Origin: Antedon mediterranea
Lineage: Eukaryota > Echinodermata > Crinoidea > Comatulida > Antedonidae
DNA: 64,000 nt
Direction: 5' to 3'
NCBI RefSeq assembly: GCF_964355755.1
Contig: NC_092673.1
Location: 33,243,648 to 33,307,647 of the forward strand
Shown here: one piece after another, positions 61,701-64,000 of the stretch
Layout: every line of letters starts with the position of its first letter
How positions within the stretch are numbered: the stretch's first letter is position 1
Program-made: the position numbers and the translations under genes
Notes under the pieces: model-generated
The model's input: the letters and a program-made list of their open reading frames with translations, nothing else
Told to the model about the DNA's origin: nothing
Database searches by the model: none

Positions 61701-63686
61701 ACTAAAATAAAATAAATATATTTAAAACTGTTTATCCATAATACTTAACAAAAACAAAATAAAATCAATATATATTTGGTATATTTTGAGATTCAGAAAT
61801 ATACCACAGTAAAAGATAATGGTATGAGATAATGGACAGAAAAAAGAGCCTATTTATAATGTACCCCTTGAGGGCTCTATTAAACTTGTTTATTTATTAA
61901 AGCATTATTTTTCTTTGGTATCTATTAACTTGGATAACCTTAAATTTTCTCACGTCTTTGCTCCAGCCAACTCTTTTGTGGAGTGGAGACCCACTTGATA
62001 GTTTGATTTAGTTCGCTTTTGGGAATCCTGTCTCTCTCTATTGTTTGTTATTTTTTGTTATAATTATGTGAGACAAAATAAATGAAATGAAAAAAAAAAA
62101 AAAAAAAATTCATTTTTCCACTATTCCTCATACATGTAAATAATAATTATATACAAATATACAATTTTTCAAATTTGAACTTCCAGGCTCGCGGCGGGCT
62201 ACAGTACTTTAGTTTACTTTTTCCATCCATTGCCAATTGTTTTTGTATTTTACTTTATTGTTTTGGCTAAATAAATGAATGTATTGGAGAAGTTGCCTAT
62301 GGAAGTTGGAAACAGATCAACCCTTAGTCTGCATTACTCTCTAATATAAGGGGTTTAAATGAGTTGTTCCCCATAAATTGTCCTGATGGTGAAACTTTAT
62401 AAGTTCAAAATGTTATATCCATATTCAATTCACAATCAATTTTAATTTGTATATAATTTATTTTAATGAGTTTTATCATTTAAAAAACTTTTCAAAAATA
62501 GTTAATATCTTTTGAAATGAAATACCTCAAACAATAGGTGTTATTTTAAGCCACTGAATGCTTTAGAGCACATTTTTTTATAACAAGGCATTATAATATG
62601 ATATGATTATTATATATAACAGATACTTACAGGCATCATGAGAGTTATCGTGTTGATTGCAATCAGTGCCATGATAAAATATTCAAAGGGGGATGACACA
62701 ACAAACGTCCACACTTTAAATTGAAACTTTGTCTGATCCTTTGGCATAAATCTGTCTACAGGTTTTGCAGTAATGCAAAATTCTATGCATTGTTTCTGAA
62801 ATACAACATTTATTTGGCAATTGTAACAAAATACTGTGGTTTGGTGGTTATGATGCTTGGCTACCAATCTAAGGGTCCTGGGTTCAAGTCCTGTCATATG
62901 TCAGGGTTTTTTCTCATGACAATTTACAACTCCACTCCCAAAGACTTAATAATAAGTCTTTGTTTATGTAGAGCATCTTGTGTATATGTTTGTCTTGTAA
63001 AATTTTAAATAGTTTATCCATCCTGTAATTGGCGCGTTACTCGCTGTTGGATGAGTATGAAATAAATAAAATAATAATAATATTAATAATCAGTAGTGGG
63101 ATGGGCAAAATCTTAAAGACCGGTTTTGACTGTGGACGATAAACGGCAATAATAGAAAAACATTTTTCTTACAGAAAACAAAGGATTTCTAGTTTCGCAG
63201 AAAAAGGTATAAATTTTATTTGAGGCTTAGGAGTGAAGCTGAAAGAGTTACAATTCTGCACTAGGTCAGGATTGAACCCTGGACCTAGGGTTGGAAGACA
63301 AGCATGTTAACCACCATACCATTATTAAAGCATAACCTGCATTTACGCCGTCTTTGATGAAAATAATAATTTTTTCGCAAGTAGTTTCAATGTAGTTAGT
63401 ACTAAAGTACGAAATTACGTCAGCGTAGGGCAAACTTCTGACCAATTAAATAATGAGCCTTAATCTAAAGATAATTTATCTCACCTGGTTCTTATCTATA
63501 TCACCATCTTCATACTGCGCGTCTCCCTGTTCCTGAAATGTAATGATGATGAGGGCAACGAAAATGTTCAAGAAAAAGAACGGAAAAATAATGAAGTACA
63601 CTACATAGTATATGGCCATCTGTGTACGTGAGTAAGGTGAAGGTCCCTGGCCCTCCACTGTGGCATCCATTGAGTATTTTAAAATG
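19171..63686 (-). CDS. Cav2: Cav2-type voltage-gated calcium channel alpha-1 subunit, C-terminal part
   Basis: This is the pore-forming subunit of a presynaptic-type (P/Q/N/R-like; cacophony) calcium channel of the plasma membrane. Twenty-one exons join in frame to 1,296 residues plus a TAG stop. They cover IIIS6 ([20 protein letters not shown]), IVS1-S5, the IVS4 sensor ([16 protein letters not shown]), the domain IV pore (FRCATGESW, with the selectivity glutamate), IVS6 ([19 protein letters not shown]), an EF-hand-like stretch, the IQ region ([16 protein letters not shown]) and a long basic, serine- and asparagine-rich tail. [25 protein letters not shown] and VGKIYAA are Cav2-like and not Cav1-like. 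A RRLPQVP motif (RIM-BP SH3 ligand type) sits in the last exon. Domains I to III before IIIS6 lie beyond the window. Exon order and phase were checked by hand; UTRs are not defined. Confidence 0.93.
19740..21235. other. Cav2 last-intron sequence (3' portion)
   Basis: AT-rich intron with CACATG/TGATCA-rich words at 20035-20135 and a decayed copy of the CAGTAGAACC-type MITE at about 20944-21015. No exon other than the alternative one at 21236-21349 was found. Confidence 0.5.
21236..21349 (-). CDS. Candidate alternative last exon of Cav2 (acidic/tyrosine-rich tail)
   Basis: A good acceptor, CTAATTTCTTACTCAG/C, is followed by 37 codons and a TAA stop. Joined in phase 0 to the large tail exon (26439), it reads [20 protein letters not shown], then [17 protein letters not shown] and stops. 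The composition is strongly acidic and tyrosine-rich, unlike random AT-rich sequence. Use of this exon would give a C-terminus without the RRLPQVP and EEEWT motifs. Support is from the splice site and frame only. Confidence 0.5.
   Translation of the reverse strand, partial: LREEDETSFNEDDSYDDSNYYSYDAYDAFFNQPPLSY
21470..21938 (-). repeat. 28-bp minisatellite, array 1 (~16.5 copies)
   Basis: The 28-bp unit consists of ACAGTACAGA, then AAGATAAAAG, then AAAGGAAT. A few units carry ACAGACAAATA or ACAGACAGATA instead. The array is inside the Cav2 intron. As 28 is not a multiple of three and the unit has no stop on the minus strand, all three frames are open, so the ORFs of 162-206 codons here are artefacts. 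Confidence 0.97.
21939..22087 (+). mobile_element. Poly-A retroposon fragment inserted in the minisatellite
   Basis: The repeat is interrupted by about 150 bp that start with a duplicated AGGGCCACAATGGAAAT word and end with GAATAAAGAAATG followed by a run of A and AAATAAATAAA. The polyadenylation word plus A tail fits a retroposed 3' end in plus orientation. The 28-bp repeat then resumes. Confidence 0.65.
22088..23634 (-). repeat. 28-bp minisatellite, array 2 (~55 copies)
   Basis: Same unit as array 1, very homogeneous. ACAGACAAATA-type variant units begin at 22472, 22724 and 22976, that is every 252 bp (nine units), suggesting a higher-order repeat. The 518-, 526- and 607-codon minus-strand ORFs encode only [16 protein letters not shown]-like repeats and are not genes. 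Confidence 0.97.
23635..25409. other. Cav2 intron, AT-rich
   Basis: Apart from a 138-bp MITE-like segment (24842-24979, separate entry) and short A runs, nothing is supported. Confidence 0.5.
24842..24979. mobile_element. MITE-like element with CAGTAGAA termini
   Basis: The left end CAGTAGAATCTCTATTAAGG and the reverse complement of the right end CAGTAGAACCCCTCTTTTGG form terminal inverted repeats. The same ends occur at 48898-49012. CAG-type termini fit hAT-like MITEs, but I found no target-site duplication. Confidence 0.5.
25410..25476 (-). CDS. Cav2: Cav2 exon: short tail exon before the last
   Basis: With the acceptor TTTGTGAAG/G at 25476 and the donor GTCTCAG/GTAACA it encodes [20 protein letters not shown] and VS. 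It ends with one base, which is exactly what the last exon needs to form an aspartate codon. A competing AG seven bases inside (CTGCAG/TTAGAC) would break the link to the last exon. Confidence 0.75.
25477..26438. other. Cav2 intron
   Basis: AT-rich intron between the 67-nt exon and the large tail exon. Nothing recognisable. Confidence 0.5.
26439..27611 (-). CDS. Cav2: Cav2 exon: large disordered tail exon (391 codons)
   Basis: Acceptor TATTTAAAAG/C, donor GAAGAG/GTGATT. A single 1,173-nt exon rich in Arg, Ser, Asn and Asp, with many RSR/RDR words and without a recognisable fold. Its start [20 protein letters not shown] is continuous with the 379-codon ATG ORF (26361-27500), but the true 3' boundary is the donor at 26438, not the ORF stop. 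In vertebrate Cav2 the distal tail is also long, basic and disordered. Confidence 0.85.
27612..29044. other. Cav2 intron with 32-bp tandem repeat
   Basis: Contains the tandem repeat at 28268-28470 and otherwise AT-rich sequence without exon signals that I could use. Confidence 0.5.
28268..28470. repeat. 32-bp tandem repeat with ACATGTGATCACATGT palindrome
   Basis: About six units of ATGTGATCACATGTCATCTG followed by CATGTATGGCAC. The first 16 bases around TGATCA are a near-perfect palindrome in most units (ACATGTGATCACATGT). Two units have CAAATG instead of CACATG. Confidence 0.85.
29045..29113 (-). CDS. Cav2: Cav2 exon: FEMVDM segment
   Basis: Acceptor GTTTAACAG/G, donor CGCAGA/GTAAGT, 23 codons in phase 0. 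It encodes [20 protein letters not shown] and DRR. The [10 protein letters not shown] word resembles the VEMREMGRD stretch in the distal tail of vertebrate Cav2.1. Confidence 0.82.
29540..30010. repeat. Degenerate repeat with ACTCTCCTATGT units
   Basis: ACTCTCCTATGTAAAG, ACTCTTGTAAGAGG and CCTTAATAATGAGAGGCACT words recur several times at irregular spacing. It is a decayed tandem or nested repeat lying between two Cav2 exons. Confidence 0.5.
30165..30251 (-). CDS. Cav2: Cav2 exon: acidic segment
   Basis: Acceptor ACCCTGACAG/G, donor AATGAG/GTGATC, 29 codons in phase 0. It encodes [20 protein letters not shown] and YSLYVNNNE. The donor is weak beyond GTGA, so this exon is somewhat less certain. 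Confidence 0.65.
30252..31123. other. Cav2 intron
   Basis: Holds the 46-bp tandem repeat and a short (CAGA)n run near 30979-30996; otherwise nothing is supported. Confidence 0.5.
30570..30760 (+). repeat. ~46-bp tandem repeat, three to four copies
   Basis: GCATGTCATTTTGTGTTTCC followed by ATTGAGATCCAGCCACTACACCCA recurs at about 30582 and 30628, with more diverged copies after 30674. It sits in the intron upstream of the exon at 30165. The 86-codon plus-strand ORF here is an artefact of the repeat. Confidence 0.8.
31124..31190 (-). CDS. Cav2: Cav2 exon: small Ser/Gly/Arg exon
   Basis: Acceptor TATCTTTTAG/A, donor TCAAGG/GTATGT. The first base completes an arginine codon; the rest encodes [20 protein letters not shown] and SR. 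It keeps the frame for the next exon. Confidence 0.75.
31685..31875 (-). CDS. Cav2: Cav2 exon: distal tail
   Basis: Acceptor ACTTTTGTAG/C, donor GATCAG/GTACTA. It encodes [20 protein letters not shown] and continues through an acidic segment to MRAQSPMPI. The ATG in it gives a 64-codon ORF, but it reads as an internal exon. Confidence 0.82.
31876..39867. other. Long Cav2 intron (~8 kb)
   Basis: AT-rich throughout, with an (AT)-rich tract TATATATTTATATAT at 32460-32515 and loosely repeated GAATGGATCC/AAATACC segments (36370-36610). At 36955 there is an acceptor-like AATTTCAG, but no convincing coding segment follows. No RNA gene or conserved domain was recognised. Confidence 0.5.
39868..40011 (-). 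CDS. Cav2: Cav2 exon: basic coiled segment after IQ
   Basis: Acceptor CTCAAACAG/C, donor ATTCAG/GTATTT, 48 codons in phase 0. It encodes [20 protein letters not shown], a charged, probably helical stretch, then [20 protein letters not shown]. Confidence 0.85.
40012..42493. other. Cav2 intron with GGATAATCC minisatellite
   Basis: Besides the repeat at 41100-41315, AT-rich sequence. The overlapping ORFs at 40206-40721 on both strands have no recognisable domain. Confidence 0.5.
41100..41315. repeat. ~50-55-bp minisatellite, five copies
   Basis: Units contain GTGGATAATCCAGTTA, then AATGGATTAGAATAAGACA. GGATAATCC and GGATTAGA recur five times with moderate divergence. Confidence 0.75.
42494..42613 (-). 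CDS. Candidate cassette exon of Cav2 (40 codons, phase 0/0)
   Basis: Between an acceptor TCTCGATAG/G and a donor AGTATG/GTACCT lies exactly 120 nt without a stop. It encodes [20 protein letters not shown] and then a charged stretch ending VRQNWASM. The neighbouring Cav2 exons end and begin in phase 0, so inclusion would insert 40 residues after the IQ exon without breaking the frame. I do not recognise the peptide and it has no counterpart in the vertebrate or insect Cav2 tails known to me. The donor is not strong. It could instead be a chance ORF or a fragment of another gene. Confidence 0.45.
42614..45311. other. Cav2 intron
   Basis: AT-rich; includes GTAGCCAGAACAAT / GCTTGCCCTG words repeated at 43985-44110 and an (ACAG)n run near 44907-44930. 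A short open segment with an acceptor-like CAG at about 43283 was examined and not accepted as an exon. Confidence 0.5.
45312..45421 (-). CDS. Cav2: Cav2 exon: IQ calmodulin-binding region
   Basis: Acceptor TTATTTCAG/A, donor AGATTG/GTAAGA. It encodes [20 protein letters not shown], then [17 protein letters not shown]. In this family the segment binds calmodulin and sets calcium-dependent inactivation and facilitation. The central Ile-Met of vertebrates is Ile-Tyr here. Confidence 0.92.
45478..45640. mobile_element. MITE, GTCTACAC...GTAGACAGAGC family
   Basis: The left end ATCTGTCTACACTATTAAAC and the right end, reverse complemented, GCTCTGTCTATTCTAC are partly inverted. The core ATCATGTCCATATATGGGCA is shared with 14300-14422 and 61190-61347. 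The right edge abuts TTAA. Degenerate copy. Confidence 0.65.
47375..47462 (-). mobile_element. tRNA-derived SINE head fragment
   Basis: On the minus strand a B-box-like GGGTTCAATCC (plus-strand GGATTGAACCC at 47401-47411) follows an A-box-like TGATGGTTAACATGCTTGCC. A near-identical arrangement occurs at 63220-63325, and a related one in the other orientation at 62840-63085. Confidence 0.6.
48898..49012. mobile_element. MITE-like element with CAGTAGA termini
   Basis: The left end CAGTAGAGCCTTGGGACACT and the reverse complement of the right end CAGTAGAACTCCTATTAAGG are inverted. Interior words GGGGACACTTT and GCGGACACTTTG are shared with the decayed copies near 3540 and 20944. No target-site duplication was found. 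Confidence 0.5.
49609..49713 (-). CDS. Cav2: Cav2 exon: pre-IQ
   Basis: Acceptor TATCCTCAG/T, donor ACTGTG/GTATGA. It encodes [19 protein letters not shown] and [14 protein letters not shown]. The exon ends with one base of a glutamate codon. Confidence 0.9.
49925..50030 (-). CDS. Cav2: Cav2 exon: proximal C-terminus
   Basis: Acceptor CTTTCTCAG/C, donor GCAATG/GTAAGT. It encodes [20 protein letters not shown] and [15 protein letters not shown], typical of the Cav2 pre-IQ region. Confidence 0.93.
50193..50289 (-). CDS. Cav2: Cav2 exon: EF-hand region
   Basis: Acceptor TTTTTTCAG/G, donor TACAAG/GTTAGT. It encodes [18 protein letters not shown] and [14 protein letters not shown]. The PPVGFG and RIAYK words match the same positions in insect and vertebrate Cav2. 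Confidence 0.92.
50407..50534 (-). CDS. Cav2: Cav2 exon: IVS6 and EF-hand start
   Basis: Acceptor CATTTTCAG or GATGTTA-side boundary at 50534 (CAG/ATGTTA), donor GGCAAC/GTAAGC. It encodes [19 protein letters not shown], the channel gate helix, and [20 protein letters not shown], which begins the EF-hand-like domain. Confidence 0.94.
50578..50962. repeat. 30-bp minisatellite between two pore-module exons
   Basis: About thirteen units alternate between TAGAATCTTGTCTAAACTGG and TAGGATCTTGTCTACACCGG, each followed by TTTATAG and a short linker, giving a 60-bp two-type higher-order pattern. It lies in the 571-bp intron between the exons at 51106 and 50534. The 66- and 72-codon ORFs are artefacts. 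Confidence 0.9.
51106..51247 (-). CDS. Cav2: Cav2 exon: domain IV selectivity filter
   Basis: Acceptor CGTGTATAG/G, donor TTTTTG/GTAAGT. It encodes [18 protein letters not shown], with the selectivity-filter glutamate in TGE, followed by a cysteine-containing loop ([19 protein letters not shown]) and the start of IVS6. Confidence 0.94.
51248..54204. other. Cav2 intron within the domain IV pore
   Basis: AT-rich, with a TTAAACTGGTT/AACCAGTTTAAACC inverted-word cluster at 52530-52620. Nothing else recognisable. Confidence 0.45.
54205..54296 (-). CDS. Cav2: Cav2 exon: domain IV turret and pore helix
   Basis: Acceptor GCCATCAG/A, donor CTATTCAG/GTAGAC. It encodes [19 protein letters not shown] and FFTALLLLF, ending with two bases of the arginine of FRCATGE. 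A longer ORF in another frame (53996-54274) is a shadow. Confidence 0.9.
54297..56409. other. Cav2 introns flanking the IVS5 exon
   Basis: Apart from the IVS5 exon (55845-55910), these hold repeat-like sequence with a GGGAAGAATTTGAACC word (54940-55020), a run of about 14 C at 55458-55471 and a dispersed-repeat-like segment at 56110-56300 (CAGTGGCGTAACAGCTATGA). No other exon is supported. Confidence 0.45.
55845..55910 (-). CDS. Cav2: Cav2 exon: IVS5
   Basis: Acceptor TTGTCTTAG/G, donor ATGCAG/GTGAGT, 22 codons. It encodes [20 protein letters not shown] and then MQ, the fifth helix and start of the pore module. Confidence 0.93.
56410..56526 (-). CDS. Cav2: Cav2 exon: IVS4 voltage sensor
   Basis: Acceptor TTTTTACAG/G, donor TTCAAG/GTAAAA, 39 codons. 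It encodes [20 protein letters not shown] and WTFVQSFK. The regularly spaced arginines and lysines are the S4 gating charges. Confidence 0.94.
57340..57572 (+). mobile_element. Retroposon 3' end with poly-A tail
   Basis: The end GGTCACTGTAGGGTGATGAT followed by GAAATAAAATAAAAAAAAAA and AAATAAATAAA resembles a LINE 3' UTR with a polyadenylation word and an A tail. There is no coding remnant that I recognise. Confidence 0.5.
59181..59255 (-). pseudogene. tRNA-like pseudogene (or SINE head)
   Basis: On the minus strand an A-box-like TGGTCTAATGGTTAGGAC and a B-box GGTTCGAATCT are correctly spaced. The D stem pairs, and the anticodon stem TCTGC/GCGGA pairs perfectly around a loop ATATCAA with the universal T before the anticodon. 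A T run (a Pol III stop) follows directly. The T stem and acceptor stem mostly fail to pair, so it is not a functional tRNA. Confidence 0.6.
60284..60410. mobile_element. Small inverted-repeat element (~127 bp)
   Basis: The left end AAGGGGTTTCCCTGTGTG and the reverse complement of the right end AAGGGGTTTCTCTTTGTT match over 15 of the first 17 positions. The interior CGTCACCAAGCGTCGACTT is richer in CG than its surroundings. It is probably a MITE; no target-site duplication was identified. Confidence 0.45.
61026..61109 (-). CDS. Cav2: Cav2 exon: IVS3
   Basis: Acceptor TTTTTTTAG/A, donor TATGGG/GTAAG, 28 codons. It encodes [20 protein letters not shown] and then DILVSEYG. The RDAWNIFDF motif is diagnostic of S3 in calcium channels. 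Confidence 0.93.
61190..61347. mobile_element. MITE, best copy of the GTCTACAC...GTAGACAGAGC family
   Basis: The left terminus CTCTGTCTACACTATCAAAC and the reverse complement of the right terminus GCTCTGTCTACACTAACAAA are inverted copies. The interior repeats ATATGGTAGTGATAT and ends TGTTCATATATGGGCACATC. TTAA lies next to the right end and close to the left end, which would fit a TTAA-targeting transposon. Two decayed relatives are in this window. Confidence 0.75.
61591..61701 (-). CDS. Cav2: Cav2 exon: IVS2
   Basis: Acceptor TATTTTAG/T, donor GTTAGG/GTAAGT, 37 codons in phase 0. It encodes [19 protein letters not shown] and [14 protein letters not shown], the acidic S2 helix of the voltage sensor. 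Confidence 0.92.
61890..62108 (+). mobile_element. Retroposon 3' end with poly-A tail
   Basis: The segment ends TTATGTGAGACAAAATAAAT, then GAAATG and about 19 A. It resembles the tails at 22050 and 57560. Probably a LINE 3' UTR in plus orientation. Confidence 0.55.
62631..62795 (-). CDS. Cav2: Cav2 exon: III-IV linker and IVS1
   Basis: Acceptor TATTTCAG/A, donor ATGCCT/GTAAGT, phase 0 at both ends, 55 codons. It encodes [16 protein letters not shown], the conserved linker, and [20 protein letters not shown], the first segment of domain IV. Confidence 0.93.
62835..63085 (+). mobile_element. tRNA-derived SINE
   Basis: An A-box-like TTTGGTGGTTATGATGCTTG and a B box GGTTCAAGTCC (62881-62891) form a tRNA-like head. 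A tRNA-unrelated body of about 150 bp follows, and the element ends in AAATAAATAAAATAATAATA. The length and architecture are those of a SINE transcribed by RNA polymerase III. It sits in the intron before the IVS1 exon, opposite to the gene. Confidence 0.7.
63220..63330 (-). mobile_element. tRNA-derived SINE fragment, opposite orientation
   Basis: The minus-strand B box GGGTTCAATCC (63269-63279) and the A-box-like GGTGGTTAACATGCTTGTC are close to those at 47375-47462. The GTCAGGATTGAACCCTGGAC word is shared by both. It lies in the same intron as the forward copy. Confidence 0.6.
63485..63686 (-). CDS. Cav2: Cav2 exon: domain III pore end and IIIS6
   Basis: Acceptor TTTTTCCAG/C, donor AACCAG/GTGAGA. 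The first base completes a codon from the preceding, off-window exon. It encodes [20 protein letters not shown] and then IIIS6 with [14 protein letters not shown], the conserved start of the III-IV linker. Confidence 0.93.
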
Positions 63687-64000
63687 CTGGAAAAAAAAGA
63701 AGACAATTTTAACACATAAAAAAAAAGCATATACACCAATTAATGAGAGGAAATGTAGTCTGTGAATTGTATTAAAGATGAAATACACGCCAGTACATTG
63801 TTTTTAACAAGTCATTTTTAACATATTTATTTTTACATGAATACAGTTTTTTATTCCCTTCAACTTGGTAAAAGAGAAAAAAAAATGAGGTTCGGAGGTG
63901 AGGAGTCTGTTTAAAGTAGTTATTTTTATTTGATGTTTTTTATACATTTCTATTTTTAATCCGTGCCTATTTATAATTGTTATTTTATATTATTTTATTC
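63687..64000. other. Cav2 intron running off the window
   Basis: Intron upstream of the IIIS6 exon; AT-rich, no further exon before the edge. Confidence 0.6.

Larger units (their letters stand above)
61110..62630. other. Cav2 introns around the IVS2 exon
   Basis: Besides the IVS2 exon (61591-61701), these contain the MITE (61190-61347) and a poly-A retroposon tail (61890-62108). Nothing else is supported. Confidence 0.5.

Overview
This is a eukaryotic (metazoan) genomic window: AT-rich, intron-rich and heavy with repeats, with no bacterial-style gene packing. It carries two conserved animal genes in convergent orientation. The abundance of palindromic TAGGCCTA-type words, the small DNA transposons and the Cav2-type channel, whose wording is closer to invertebrate than to vertebrate Cav2, suggest a marine invertebrate, perhaps an echinoderm. 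That placement is inference; no species can be named from sequence alone.

Left part (1-8,100, + strand). SURF4, an ER cargo receptor of the early secretory pathway, is present as four exons (3125-3273, 4170-4284, 4878-4921, 5694-6147). Together they encode 253 residues; only the first about 16 residues (exon 1) were not found. Upstream lies a 2,148-bp element (124-2271) flanked by a 9-bp direct repeat. Its terminal inverted repeats are built from thirteen tandem 16-bp units each: a Foldback-like or Mutator-like DNA transposon without a recognisable transposase. A 256-bp PIF/Harbinger-like MITE with TTA target duplication (6652-6907) follows SURF4.

Middle left (8,000-14,400). A block of 0.5-kb-scale repeats carries two hairpin-forming modules: a perfect 20-bp palindrome and a 10-bp-arm inverted repeat. 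It is split by a 5'-truncated non-LTR retrotransposon (10221-12992, minus strand) whose reverse transcriptase reading frame is intact.

Right part (19,171-64,000, - strand). This is the 3' portion of a Cav2-type voltage-gated calcium channel alpha-1 gene. I assembled 21 exons that join without a frame break into 1,296 residues. They cover IIIS6, all of domain IV (S1-S6 with the pore glutamate), the EF-hand and IQ regions, and a long disordered cytoplasmic tail with a RIM-BP-type RxLPxxP motif and an acidic C-terminus ending EEEWT. Domains I-III up to IIIS6 lie beyond position 64,000. Two further exon-like segments fit the phase and could make isoforms: a 40-residue cassette after the IQ exon (42494-42613) and an alternative acidic last exon (21236-21349).

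The channel introns hold a 2-kb, 28-bp minisatellite (about 72 units, open in all three minus-strand frames), further minisatellites, MITEs, tRNA-derived SINEs and poly-A retroposon tails. SURF4 and the channel converge on a gene-poor interval (about 6.2-19.2 kb) filled mainly by mobile DNA. I see no functional link between the two genes beyond position.
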